The notes beneath the pieces were generated by a model. That model did no database searches. It was not told the origin of the DNA and saw only the letters and a program-made list of their open reading frames with translations. A stretch of DNA of 64,000 nucleotides, taken from assembly GCF_038637725.1 (NCBI RefSeq), contig NZ_CP152052.1:913501-977500 (forward strand), read 5' to 3'. The DNA comes from Psychrobacillus sp. FSL H8-0483 (GTDB lineage: Bacteria > Bacillota > Bacilli > Bacillales_A > Planococcaceae). This document shows, piece by piece, positions 9,366 to 18,434 of this stretch; position 1 is the stretch's first letter; each line of letters starts with the position of its first letter. A program made the translations under genes and the position numbers.

Positions 9366-11009
9366 TTAATTGACTAAAATGATACGTCCTTTTACAACAG
9401 ACTCATGAATGATGAATAGTCGATCATTTGGTTCTAATTCATCAATGGTTATTACTTTTCCATCTTTAATAATTGTAGCTTGTTCAACATTCATACTATA
9501 AATTTTGCCTGCTTCTTTCCAAATACCTTGGTACCAGTGGCTTACGTTTTGTACTCGAAGTGTTGTTCCGTGCGCTGCATATTCCAGGCGTCCTACGGAA
9601 ACTAGTTGAGCGATATTAGTCGAAGTACCAACAATATGAGCGGCAACAATTTGGTTGTCTTGAACGTAGAAGTAGCCATATTGGCCAATTCTTTCATCCA
9701 TTTCATTTCTAGGGACTACGGATATTGTTGAACGTCTGAAATCTTCCACCACGTTCGTATCATCACTCATAGTAAGTCTTGTAATTGGAGCAGTAGTCCA
9801 ATAGTTGTTTGATAGTTTCTTCGCATTATTAATGGTAATATTGTATGTCCCAGCGGAGCTAATTTTTCCATAATAAACGGCGTGTTCTGCTAAATTCGGG
9901 CTTTGGAATCCATCATTTGTCACATGCACAATGTTTGCGTATTGGCTTGTATTCGTTCCATCTGTTACGACAAAGGCTGTTCCACTTGATTGAAGACTAT
10001 AGGAGTCAACTAATCTTCCATTACGAATAATGATGGATCCGTCATGATATGGAACAATCCCAATATTTTTTAATCCAATTTTCTTGGTAGTCGTATTGAT
10101 AGAAGTCATAGGCTCATAAAACGTTCGTTCATTCGTCCGCTTTATCACGATCTTTTGAATGATTTCTTTTCCGAATTGACTAACTGTTACATAGTAAACT
10201 TCATCATTGGCATAGTAGCGGAGCTGATCTTGTTCTATTTGTTTATTGCCAACAAAGATTGGTGTTTTGGTTGAATATGTTTTGGAAGAATTACCAACAG
10301 GTATTTGAGATTGCCACTTCCAATCGCGAAATACTTGTTCATCATTTACAATTAACTTGTTTTGAATCGGGTCAATTTGTTTAATAGTACCTTTATAAAG
10401 GTTTTCTATTATAGCACCTTGCGTAATTACTTCAACAGAAGTAAGAATATTAGAGTTATGTTCTTCTATCTTTAACTTCACTCGATCGCCCTCGTATAAA
10501 AGGCTTAGATCAACAAGATTAGTGTCTTTATAAAATTCCGTTTCATTATTTATATAGAAGGTTTTAGATATTCCATTATCAAGTCTGATAGAAATAAAAG
10601 TACCTTTTTTATCAATTTTATTAATTGTTCCAGCAATGGATTTTCCGATAGCATCTGTTTTTTCTTGAGATACATCAATGAAGCCGCGAAGTGCTTTCAC
10701 CTTACGTAAATTGACATCAGCTTCCACTTTCATTCCTAACTTGAATGCATCTATTGTTGTCGATGTAGAATTAATGGAAAGGGAAGCGTATTTATCGATA
10801 TTTAAAGAAATTGTTTTACCACTGTTATTTTGAATGGTAATTGTTTTTATTATTTTATCAACAGCCCCATTAGGTAAAGAAACATTTTCATAAGAGACGT
10901 CTACAAATGTTCCTTTTACAATAGTGGATGCATTTGCTTGAACCGGATAGAGGAAGTAACTATATAGTAGAATTATCATTGGGAGTATGAGCTTGTGTTT
11001 TTTGGACAA
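9366..11009 (-). CDS. Exported protein of unknown function, S-layer neighbourhood
   Basis: A 547-residue protein with a clear signal peptide (residues 1-27, ending at ANA). The rest looks like several repeated small beta domains: phrases such as VKGTFVDVSYE, IAGTINKIDKKGTFISI, YKGTIKQIDPIQNKLIV and VYYGKISSAGTYNITI recur about every 80-110 residues. No SLH repeat, SH3 or LPXTG anchor is visible. Being first in an operon with two SLH proteins suggests a surface or secreted partner. I do not recognise the family and give no function. Confidence 0.7.
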   Translation of the reverse strand: MSKKHKLILPMIILLYSYFLYPVQANASTIVKGTFVDVSYENVSLPNGAVDKIIKTITIQNNSGKTISLNIDKYASLSINSTSTTIDAFKLGMKVEADVNLRKVKALRGFIDVSQEKTDAIGKSIAGTINKIDKKGTFISIRLDNGISKTFYINNETEFYKDTNLVDLSLLYEGDRVKLKIEEHNSNILTSVEVITQGAIIENLYKGTIKQIDPIQNKLIVNDEQVFRDWKWQSQIPVGNSSKTYSTKTPIFVGNKQIEQDQLRYYANDEVYYVTVSQFGKEIIQKIVIKRTNERTFYEPMTSINTTTKKIGLKNIGIVPYHDGSIIIRNGRLVDSYSLQSSGTAFVVTDGTNTSQYANIVHVTNDGFQSPNLAEHAVYYGKISSAGTYNITINNAKKLSNNYWTTAPITRLTMSDDTNVVEDFRRSTISVVPRNEMDERIGQYGYFYVQDNQIVAAHIVGTSTNIAQLVSVGRLEYAAHGTTLRVQNVSHWYQGIWKEAGKIYSMNVEQATIIKDGKVITIDELEPNDRLFIIHESVVKGRIILVN

Positions 11010-11130
11010 TTTATTGCCTCCTTAAAATTTTTAGAATTTATATGTATACCTAATTTATCGGTAGAAAGTCTAATACTTTTATGGAAAAATGAGAATTTAT
11101 GTAATTCAAATGAAACAGAATGATAATATG

Positions 11131-11404
11131 TAAGTTAATTTCATAAATAGTACTTTGTTGTTAAAATACAAACATTTATACTTAAGTTGATTGAAGCGAC
11201 AGGCGGCGACTCCAGCGGGATGAATGAAACAGATAAGCCATCACAAACGACGCGTGAGCTGCGGTGATGGCTTATCGTTCACCCTGCGGAAAGCGTCCGC
11301 CTATAGCGGGAATAACTATACTTTATTTCGTTAAAATATATATTCCTTTAGTTTCCTTTTGTATTGTTCTTGTTTTTTTAAATTGGAATTATGAAATTGA
11401 TTCA
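11131..11404 (-). repeat. Family R1 MITE-like element, full-length copy
   Basis: Read on the minus strand it starts TGAATCAATTTC (11404-11393) and ends GAAATTAACTTA (11142-11131), imperfect terminal inverted repeats. The GC-rich core between (about 11185-11310) has GGCGACTCCAGCGGG on one side and CCGCGGAAAGC-like sequence on the other. The left flank (GAACAATAC.AAAGGAAACTAAA) and right flank (GACAAAGTACTATTT-like) are shared with the copies at 22772 and 24909. It occupies most of the gap between the exoprotein and the aminotransferase. Confidence 0.7.
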
Positions 11405-11446
11405 TGTACTTAAAGTTTTTGAAATTAATTTTAAAAAGGTATTTCC

Positions 11447-11461
11447 AATTTTCTTAAAAGT
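11447..11461 (+). promoter_or_regulatory. CodY box overlapping the aminotransferase promoter
   Basis: AATTTTCTTAAAAGT matches 13 of 15 positions of the CodY consensus AATTTTCWGAAAATT. It ends three bases before a TATAAT -10 hexamer (11464-11469), so binding would cover the promoter. CodY control of branched-chain aminotransferase genes is known in Bacillus (ybgE), which supports the call. Confidence 0.65.
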
Positions 11462-11540
11462 AGTATAATTGCATATAATATATTGCACACAGAAACTAGT
11501 TGCAATTTAATAAATTTTATTGATAGGGGAAAATTACGAC

Positions 11541-12611
11541 ATGAGTAGTCTAAAAATTCAAATTACAAAAAATGAAAACAAGAAAGAAAAAGTACCAGCA
11601 GACCAACTTCTATTTGGTAGAACGTTTACTGACCATATGTTTATTGCAGATTATACAGATGGTGTAGGCTGGCATGATTATCGAATTGTCCCTTATCAGC
11701 CAATAACTTTAGATCCTTCTGCAACTATTTTTCATTATGGGCAAACAGTTTTTGAAGGCATGAAAGCTTATCTAGCAGAAGACGGTGTTGTCCGTTTATT
11801 CCGTCCAGAAGAAAATATGAAGCGTATGAACATTTCATGTGACAGACTGAGCATGCCAAAAATCGATGAAGATCATGCGATTGAAGCATTGAAGCAGTTA
11901 ATTGAGGTTGATAAAGAATGGATTCCAGCTGAACCTGGTACATCTTTATATATTCGACCATTTATGATTGCAACCGAGGCTCATTTGGGGGTTTCCGCTG
12001 CTCTTACTTATAGTTTCATCATTATCATGTCACCTGTAGGTTCTTATTATAAAGAGGGTATTCACCCTGTTAAAATTCTTGTAGAAAATGAATATGTTCG
12101 TGCTGTTGCAGGGGGGACTGGTACTGCGAAAACTGCAGGAAACTATGCTTCCAGTTTAAAAGCACAGGAAGTGGCAGATCGTGAAGGGTACTCACAGGTA
12201 CTTTGGTTAGATGGGATTGAACGAAAATATATTGAAGAAGTAGGTAGCATGAATGTATTCTTCAAAATTGATGGAGAAGTTGTAACTCCTTCTTTAAACG
12301 GTAGTATTTTAGACGGTATTACGCGTAAATCGATTATCCAACTATTAAAGCATTGGAATGTTCCAGTTACAGAGCGTAAAGTTTCCATGGAAGAAATTCG
12401 CGAAGCTTATCTGAATGGAAAGTTAGATGAGGCTTTTGGAACGGGAACGGCCGCTGTTATTTCTCCAATAGGCGAGCTTCGCTGGAAAGGCGAGTTATTT
12501 TATGTGAATAACGGCGAAACTGGTGAGCTTTCATCCAAATTATATGAAACATTAACAGGAATTCAAAAAGGTAATCTTTTAGATCCTTTTGGATGGGTTG
12601 TTGAATTATAA
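11541..12611 (+). CDS. ilvE: Branched-chain amino acid aminotransferase
   Basis: A 356-residue class IV PLP-dependent transaminase that interconverts Leu, Ile and Val with their 2-keto acids. The Schiff-base lysine is K197 in TAKTAGNYASSLKAQ, and the family patches FHYGQTVFEGMKAY, EEVGSMNVFF and GTGTAAVISPI are all present. ATG 11541 is preferred over TTG 11520 because AGGGGA lies about 10 bases upstream of it and the resulting N-terminus fits the family. The gene stands alone behind a promoter with a CodY-like box. Full-length; close to B. subtilis YbgE/YwaA type enzymes. Confidence 0.93.
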   Translation: MSSLKIQITKNENKKEKVPADQLLFGRTFTDHMFIADYTDGVGWHDYRIVPYQPITLDPSATIFHYGQTVFEGMKAYLAEDGVVRLFRPEENMKRMNISCDRLSMPKIDEDHAIEALKQLIEVDKEWIPAEPGTSLYIRPFMIATEAHLGVSAALTYSFIIIMSPVGSYYKEGIHPVKILVENEYVRAVAGGTGTAKTAGNYASSLKAQEVADREGYSQVLWLDGIERKYIEEVGSMNVFFKIDGEVVTPSLNGSILDGITRKSIIQLLKHWNVPVTERKVSMEEIREAYLNGKLDEAFGTGTAAVISPIGELRWKGELFYVNNGETGELSSKLYETLTGIQKGNLLDPFGWVVEL

Positions 12612-12627
12612 GAATAGAGTAAAGGTG

Positions 12628-12656
12628 TCGCTCCTTTCAAATTGGAGCGATCATTT
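12628..12656 (+). terminator. Short terminator-like hairpin after ilvE
   Basis: TCGCTCC / GGAGCGA stem with a 9-base loop, followed by TCATTTT. The T run is short, so this may be a partial terminator. Confidence 0.5.
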
Positions 12657-12690
12657 TATGTCATTTAGCATTGAAACGGGGAGACGAACA

Positions 12691-13476
12691 ATGAAACCAC
12701 TTATTGGTATTTGTGCAAATTATTTAACTGATGATACTGTTGGATTAGCATCTGGAATAGGTGCTAAAAATCAAGAATGGCAACTGCTTGCAGACGATTA
12801 TATTGTTGCAATAGAACGTGCAGGTGGAGTGCCGGTAATTTTACCTATTACGGAGGATTTAGAAACATTAACACCTCTTTTACAAAAGCTAGATGGAATA
12901 TTATTTTCTGGAGGATCGGATATCGATCCAAATTACTATGGAGAATACCCTAGATTTGGACTTGGATTGATTGAACCAAAACGCGATAACCATGAAGTAA
13001 AGTTGGCGCAAAAGGTTTTATTGGAGACATCATTACCTGTACTTGGGATATGTCGTGGGATGCAGTTATTAACTGTTGCAACAGGAGGAACACTTTACCA
13101 AGACTTGCAAACTCAAAAACCTGAAGGAATGAATCATTCTGTCCATAAAGCAGTGAAGCATCATGCATTTCACTCAGTGAGTATTGAGAAAGAATCTCTA
13201 CTCTATGAAATTTATCAATCGGAAGAGCTTGGGGTTAATAGTTTTCATCATCAGGCAGTAAAAGAGCTAGGGCAAGGTTTTAAAGTAACAATGATCGCTC
13301 CCGACGGAATTATAGAGGGGATGGAATGGGAAACAGGTAACCGTTTCGTCGTAGCAGTTCAATGGCATCCAGAAATGATGGAAGGCACAGTTTCAACCAT
13401 TCGACCGCTTTTCCATGCTTTTGTAGAAGCATGTAATGTAGCTAATCTAAAGCTCTCCCTTATACCTAGTGAATAA
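12691..13476 (+). CDS. Class I glutamine amidotransferase-like hydrolase (peptidase C26, PuuD-like)
   Basis: A 261-residue cytosolic enzyme of the gamma-glutamyl-GABA hydrolase family. The nucleophile is C121 in GICRGMQLL, and His226/Glu228 lie in QWHPE. The oxyanion-loop patch LFSGGSDIDPNYYGE is also typical. It probably hydrolyses a gamma-glutamyl amide; the exact substrate is unknown since no putrescine genes are nearby. ATG 12691, with GGGGAG about 7 bases upstream, is the true start; the frame extends further upstream but without a ribosome site. It may be cotranscribed with ilvE if the weak hairpin between them leaks. Confidence 0.85.
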   Translation: MKPLIGICANYLTDDTVGLASGIGAKNQEWQLLADDYIVAIERAGGVPVILPITEDLETLTPLLQKLDGILFSGGSDIDPNYYGEYPRFGLGLIEPKRDNHEVKLAQKVLLETSLPVLGICRGMQLLTVATGGTLYQDLQTQKPEGMNHSVHKAVKHHAFHSVSIEKESLLYEIYQSEELGVNSFHHQAVKELGQGFKVTMIAPDGIIEGMEWETGNRFVVAVQWHPEMMEGTVSTIRPLFHAFVEACNVANLKLSLIPSE

Positions 13477-13503
13477 ACAATTGCCTAAAGAAAGAATCCT
13501 GTC

Positions 13504-14103
13504 TTATGTCAAGCTATACTGACTAAGAGAGGGTTTTTCTTCTTCCATGCGGAAATTCTCGCAATACGTACAATAGTCTTTCGTTTTTATTTCAGGATAT
13601 CTTTCCATTATTGCTGGAAGCAATTGTGTATTAACAAAAGGGTGCTCTGGTTTTTTGTGCTGATAGTAATATTGAAAAGAGCTATAAGGATAATGTTCTA
13701 TTTTATCAACGATAGGTCTTGTTGTATTTAGTGGATTTTGGTGAATATAGCTACTCACATTTAATAAACTCATAGGATCGGAAACCATGCTAGCGAAATA
13801 GCGCGTTTCATAAAGTTGTCCAAAATAGTTATACTTCCGCTTGAAATACTCTGAGTAGCGTTTGTTAATGAGTGCCATCACATCTGAAAGTGGCACTTCT
13901 GGTGAACGAATAAGCAGATGATAATGATTATTCATCATGCAGTAAGCAATGATAGTAAATGGATATTTCTTGAAAGTGAAGTGTAATGCACGAAAAAAGA
14001 GCTTAAAGTCCCCATCATTCAAAAATATATTCTGTCGATTATTTCCCCGCATCGTCACATGATAAAAAATCTCCGGTTGCCAAATTCTTCTCATTCTACC
14101 CAT
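13504..14103 (-). mobile_element. RAYT: REP-associated Y1 (HUH) tyrosine transposase
   Basis: A 199-residue Y1_Tnp (IS200-like) protein. The HUH metal-binding motif is visible as NNHYHLLI, preceded by FYHVTMRGNNRQ and followed by the tyrosine-bearing segment RKYNYFGQLYETRY. Lack of IS200 end structures and the typical N-terminus mark it as a REP-associated transposase. ATG at 14103 follows GGAGGTG by about 11 bases; the frame is open further upstream without a better site. A perfect 23-bp palindrome lies 200 bases upstream (14302-14348) and a related one 4 kb away. Such proteins are usually single-copy and thought to mobilise REP palindromes. Confidence 0.85.
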
Positions 14104-14301
14104 AGAAAATACACACCTCCAATGATTTGATTCCACCATATAACAAAAAAAATAGAACCGCAATTGTCACAATTTGCATTTTCCTGCAACAATTTAGTTC
14201 TTAACTATCAAAACGCTCCAAAAATAAATTGTGACACCTAAAAAGCCCTCAAAATAAAATTCTTAACCTAACCATTTTTTCATTTACGTTCCAAAATGAT
14301 T

Positions 14302-14348
14302 GTTACAGTATTGTTACTGGTGCCTGGCACCAGTAACAATACTGTAAC
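14302..14348. repeat. REP-like perfect palindrome next to the RAYT gene
   Basis: Two perfect 23-bp arms around a single T at 14325, with core GTTACTGGTGCC-T-GGCACCAGTAAC. The same 25-base core recurs at 18303-18333. No gene overlaps it. It lies in the 320-base gap before the response regulator; the rest of that gap shows only A/T-rich promoter-like sequence. Confidence 0.8.
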
Positions 14349-14424
14349 GATACCTTATTAAAATGAGCGTATTAAAATGTTCTAATGTTGTGTGATAAAA
14401 TAGGAGGAAAGAGGAGGCTTCGGA

Positions 14425-15132
14425 ATGACAAAACATGTCTTAATTATTGAAGATGAGGAAAATATTGCTCGTGTTCTACAATTGGAGTTAGAATTCGAAG
14501 GCTACGCGGTAGATATTGCATATACAGGGACAGATGGTCTGATTAAATATAGAGAACAACAGTGGGATTTAGTACTGCTAGATTTAATGTTGCCTGGTTT
14601 AAATGGCTTAGATGTACTAAGACGAATCCGTGCGACAGAATCGGATACACCTGTTATTTTGTTAACAGCTAAAAGTAATTTAGATGATAAAGTGACTGGT
14701 TTGGATTTAGGTGCAAATGATTATGTGACGAAGCCGTTTGAAATTGAAGAGCTGCTTGCCCGGGCTCGTTCAGCAATTCGGTTTACAAAATCCTCTCCAT
14801 CTATTGCTATAAAAGTAGAGAATGTACATACTTTTCATTCACTCATGTTAAACGAACAAACTCGTGAAATCACAAATGATGGTGAGTCGATTAACCTAAC
14901 TCCTCGTGAATATGATTTATTGCTTTACTTAATGAAGCATCCTACCCAAGTGCTAACAAGAGAGCAGCTATTAGATGCGGTATGGGGCTTTGATTATTAT
15001 GGCGACACAAATGTTGTCGATGTTTACATAAGATATGTTCGAAAAAAATTGGAAGAGAATCAAAAGCCTTCTCATATTCAAACAGTACGTGGTGTTGGGT
15101 ATGTACTGAAGGAGCAAAGGAATGAAGCTTAA
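14425..15132 (+). CDS. OmpR/PhoB-family response regulator (YkoG-like)
   Basis: A 235-residue DNA-binding response regulator. The receiver domain (about 1-115) has acidic pocket residues E9/D10, phospho-acceptor D53 in LLDLMLPG, Thr in LLTAK and Lys in VTKPFE. The winged-helix output domain (about 130-230) ends with the classic VVDVYIRYVRKKL and TVRGVGYVL. The start has GAGGAGG upstream. Its 3' end overlaps the histidine kinase by 11 bases, so the pair is translationally coupled. With the PepSY protein that follows, the set resembles B. subtilis ykoG-ykoH-ykoI. Confidence 0.9.
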   Translation: MTKHVLIIEDEENIARVLQLELEFEGYAVDIAYTGTDGLIKYREQQWDLVLLDLMLPGLNGLDVLRRIRATESDTPVILLTAKSNLDDKVTGLDLGANDYVTKPFEIEELLARARSAIRFTKSSPSIAIKVENVHTFHSLMLNEQTREITNDGESINLTPREYDLLLYLMKHPTQVLTREQLLDAVWGFDYYGDTNVVDVYIRYVRKKLEENQKPSHIQTVRGVGYVLKEQRNEA

Positions 15133-16483
15133 AACAAAAATACACCTATTTTCTACTATCCTTACGTTAGTCATCATAAGCATGATGAATATTGGTGTAT
15201 ATTTTTTATTTGAAAAAATGGCTTTTGATACGGAATATAAACAACTTAACACAGATGTAGATGAGTTAATCACTGCATTAAGTAAAATGAAGGAGGAAGA
15301 TGATGCGGCGACTATTTTACGCACATTTATTCCTACTACTGGTGGTATTCGAGTAATTGATAAATACGGAGAATCAGAATTGTTTGTACAAACGATAGAC
15401 GGGGTGAATACTTATATACCAGAGCTTGAGGTAGGAGATAGGTATGCAATTGGAACATTCCAAGGGGCGCCTATTTTAACAATAAGTAAACCAGTCATTT
15501 GGCTGAATGGTGATATTGTAGAAGTTCAGACGATGAAAATACTATTGGATGTGGAAAAGAACTTAGACTTCTTACGCCTTATATTAGTTGGTGTGACGAT
15601 AGCTGGAATGCTTCTCATGACTGCTTCTAGTGTAACGCTCGGTAATATTATCACTAGTCCCATTAAAAAATTAATTAATACAATGTCACAAAGTAGGCTG
15701 TCAGGGAATTATGAAAAAATAGCCGTCCGATCTAAAGGGAAAGACGAGATGGCACAAATGGGTTTTGCTTTTAATGAGATGATGGTGCAACTGGAGCAAA
15801 ATTATAAAAAACAAGAGCAATTTGTATCGGATGCTTCACATGAATTAAAGACACCTCTAACTGTTATAGAGAGCTATGCAAAGCTACTCTCACGTCATGG
15901 CTTTGAGAACAAGGCGATTGCTGAAGAATCCGTACAAGTGATCATAAGCGAAACTGGTAGAATGAAAGAAATGATCTCTCAAATGTTGTTACTGGCAAAA
16001 GGGAATGGTTACAATGTGCATCATTTCCAAGCAATCGATGTATTTGATTTAGTAGAATCTACTTTGCAATCTATGCGAACTGCATATGATCGTAAGTTTT
16101 TACTAAAAGGGGAAGGGCCAATCTATGCAAATACGGATATTGAACAATTAAGACAATTACTTTTTATTATTTTAGATAATGCTCGAAAGTATAGTGAACA
16201 AGAAATCAAAACGTCCATTATAGCTGATGAAATGGGCACGACAATTTCTATTATGGATTTTGGAAATGGCATTTCGAAAAAAGATATAGAGTTTATCTTT
16301 GACCGATTTTATCGTGTAGATGAAGACCGAAATAGAAAAACAGGTGGAACAGGACTCGGTATGGCCATCGCAAAAGATATTGCCATGCGGCTGTCTGCAC
16401 AATTGACGATAGAAAGTACAGTAGGCTTTGGAACGACTATTCATATTTTTATTCCAAATAGTCCAATTCTCAGCGATTTTTAA
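15122..16483 (+). CDS. Membrane sensor histidine kinase (YkoH-like)
   Basis: A 453-residue kinase with two membrane helices (about residues 8-30 and 150-172) flanking an extracellular sensor of about 120 residues. A HAMP domain follows, then a HisKA domain with phospho-acceptor H240 in ASHELKTPLTV and a full ATP-binding domain (DNARKYS, DFGNGIS, FDRFYRVDEDR, TGGTGLGMAIAKD). It phosphorylates the upstream response regulator, with which it overlaps. The sensor shows no named domain; the ligand is unknown. Confidence 0.9.
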   Translation: MKLKTKIHLFSTILTLVIISMMNIGVYFLFEKMAFDTEYKQLNTDVDELITALSKMKEEDDAATILRTFIPTTGGIRVIDKYGESELFVQTIDGVNTYIPELEVGDRYAIGTFQGAPILTISKPVIWLNGDIVEVQTMKILLDVEKNLDFLRLILVGVTIAGMLLMTASSVTLGNIITSPIKKLINTMSQSRLSGNYEKIAVRSKGKDEMAQMGFAFNEMMVQLEQNYKKQEQFVSDASHELKTPLTVIESYAKLLSRHGFENKAIAEESVQVIISETGRMKEMISQMLLLAKGNGYNVHHFQAIDVFDLVESTLQSMRTAYDRKFLLKGEGPIYANTDIEQLRQLLFIILDNARKYSEQEIKTSIIADEMGTTISIMDFGNGISKKDIEFIFDRFYRVDEDRNRKTGGTGLGMAIAKDIAMRLSAQLTIESTVGFGTTIHIFIPNSPILSDF

Positions 16484-16524
16484 TGTTTGTCCATTAAAAT
16501 AGAATTGGAGGAGGGAAAGCGTGA

Positions 16525-17613
16525 ATGAAATTTTTCAAAGTAAAAAGATTTCTATTGATGTTTGTAGTGATAACAGGTGCAGTAGGAATTTTACTTTTAT
16601 TAAAGATCACACAAAATAGCCAACAGTTGATATCTGAAAATGAAGTCCGCTCCCAACTTGAGCATATGTATGACGCAGAAGTAGCAGGCGTTACGATGAT
16701 GAATGATATGTACAAAGCGGTTATTACAAAAAGCGGAGCAGTTTATTTAGTAGAAATGAATGCTGTTACAGGTGAAATTTATTCGCTAGAGCAAACGGAC
16801 ACACTTATTATGGAAAAAGATAATAAAACAGCAGAATCCATAGATACTATCACGGAAGATACAATTCTAATTGTGGAAAAACCACTCATTGAAAATACAA
16901 CACCTAAAGAAACGAATACAAATGTTGAAGAAGTGAAACTTCCGACACAAATAATTATTAGTAAAAAACCAAAAGATACTTCTAAACAGCCATCGGAAAC
17001 AGTTATAGCTACTGAAAATGCTACTGAAAAAACTACTGTAAAATCAGTAAAGCCTCCAACTTCTAAAGCAGAAGAAAAAGCAAAAGAAGAAAAGGAAGAA
17101 AAACAGATTAAAGAAGTTATTAAAGATGCAATTAAAGATGTATTAACTTCTGATTCAAGTAAAACAGAAGAAGTAAAAACAGCAGCAACGAATAAAGAGG
17201 AATCGTCCCAAACTGAACTAGTGAAAGTAGAAGAATCATCTCAAGAGGTAGAACCACCAAAAGTCGCTTCAATAACAGTAGATAAAGAGGAAGTAATAGA
17301 AACAGTTCTTGAAATTAAACCGAATAAACCGGCAACCGTATTAATTTCGGAAGAAGAAGCGATTAAAACAGCACAACAGCAATATAAAGGAACTTTGGAA
17401 AGTAACTCATTTGTGAAAACAAATGAGGGCGGTTATTACTTAATTGTAATGAAAGCGGCACTACCTGAGAACCAATCCAAAGATAGTACCAAAGAAAGTA
17501 TTAAAGAAAGTACCAAGGAAAGTACCAAGGAAAGTACCAAAGAAAAGACGAGCAAAGCAACAATTCAAGTTCACGCAATCTCTGGAAAAATACTTTCTGT
17601 CACATGGGAATAA
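16525..17613 (+). CDS. Membrane-anchored PepSY-domain protein (YkoI-like)
   Basis: A 362-residue protein with one N-terminal membrane helix (about 9-26) and a first PepSY-like unit at about 35-90 (VRSQLEHMYDAEVAGV, YLVEMNAVTGEIYSL). A long Lys/Glu/Thr/Ser-rich linker spans about 95-270, and a second PepSY-like unit lies at about 272-362 (ISEEEAIKTAQQQYKG ending HAISGKILSVTWE). Inside the second unit there is a short KEST-type repeat encoded by 12-base DNA repeats at about 17486-17546. PepSY proteins often accompany two-component systems as signal modulators; it sits 41 bases after the kinase, as ykoI does in B. subtilis. Confidence 0.75.
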   Translation: MKFFKVKRFLLMFVVITGAVGILLLLKITQNSQQLISENEVRSQLEHMYDAEVAGVTMMNDMYKAVITKSGAVYLVEMNAVTGEIYSLEQTDTLIMEKDNKTAESIDTITEDTILIVEKPLIENTTPKETNTNVEEVKLPTQIIISKKPKDTSKQPSETVIATENATEKTTVKSVKPPTSKAEEKAKEEKEEKQIKEVIKDAIKDVLTSDSSKTEEVKTAATNKEESSQTELVKVEESSQEVEPPKVASITVDKEEVIETVLEIKPNKPATVLISEEEAIKTAQQQYKGTLESNSFVKTNEGGYYLIVMKAALPENQSKDSTKESIKESTKESTKESTKEKTSKATIQVHAISGKILSVTWE

Positions 17614-17815
17614 AATTCTCATCAAATTCTAATAAAACTCTAGGTGTATTCTCATTTAACTCAATTACTATTAACTTAGTAAAAGAATAATTGTATTTAT
17701 TGATAAGCAACCTAGAGTGGTAACTTCTAACAACAACGTTTAATTGGGGAATTTCGTTAGGGCAACCAGCTATACCTATAAATATGCGCAACCAACGCAA
17801 CCGACTAATCTAAAA

Positions 17816-17857
17816 AAACACCACATTCTATCTTCCCCGTAGAATGTGGTGTTTTTG
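17816..17857 (+). terminator. Terminator downstream of the two-component operon
   Basis: 13-bp perfect stem ACACCACATTCTA / TAGAATGTGGTGT followed by TTTTT. It lies 200 bases after the PepSY gene, with no gene between. Confidence 0.85.
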
Positions 17858-18012
17858 CTGTATGCGTTCCTTGCTTATTTTTGCAAAGTTAATGCAGGCA
17901 ATAGGGTGATGCTATATAGAAAAGAGATACACTTCCATCCAATCGAAAAGCTAGAGAAGGACTGAGCAGCCCAAATTGTATCTTTGGCTACTTACCGCAT
18001 CAATAGGAAAGG

Positions 18013-18249
18013 GCCTATTCTTTCATTTCCAAAAGCTTTGGTACTTCTATTATAAGTGGCTATGGAGAGTGACGGACGAACGACTACCAAACGATTATCG
18101 AAAAAAAGAGGAGGGATGCGACAAAGTCGCATCCCTCCTCATCAAGAAATCCAGGTAATGGTATAGAACTCGTTCAGTTCCAAGTACTCCAAAAGCAACT
18201 ATTCATAGAGTGCCTTGTGTGTTATCAACATTTTAATAAGCAACTTACC
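18013..18249 (+). repeat. Family R3 element, copy 2, with intact hairpin
   Basis: Diverged inverse copy of 1290-1527, also related to 41935-42055. At its centre is a perfect 15-bp hairpin (18108-18122 / 18126-18140, GAGGAGGGATGCGAC with an AAA loop). The short open frame across it has no protein match I recognise. This is the main content of the gene-free stretch 17614-18434. Confidence 0.6.
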
Positions 18250-18302
18250 CTTCATTCGAATACTAATTCTGTTTAGGGTCTGATGTTGGGTATTATGACA
18301 GA

Positions 18303-18333
18303 AGTGTTACTGGTGCCTGGCACCAGTAACACT
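18303..18333. repeat. Solo REP-like palindrome
   Basis: Perfect 15-bp arms around a single T at 18318, sharing the 25-base core GTTACTGGTGCC-T-GGCACCAGTAAC with the palindrome beside the RAYT gene. Confidence 0.8.
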
Positions 18334-18392
18334 CACCTGATTGTAATCGTCTGGAGAATTACTAAGTAGAAAAGTTTATACTCTCTTACACA

Positions 18393-18429
18393 GAAAAAAC
18401 TGCGCTGCCATGGAGGCAGTGCAGTTTTG
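18393..18429 (-). terminator. Terminator of the proline dehydrogenase gene
   Basis: Stem AAACTGC.CTGCC / GGCAG.GCAGTTT (one G-T pair); on the minus strand it is followed by a run of T. Confidence 0.85.
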
Positions 18430-18434
18430 CTTAT

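Noticed and set aside
17976-18158. 60-residue open frame
   Set aside because: It lies across R3 copy 2 and its hairpin, and I see no family match or ribosome site.
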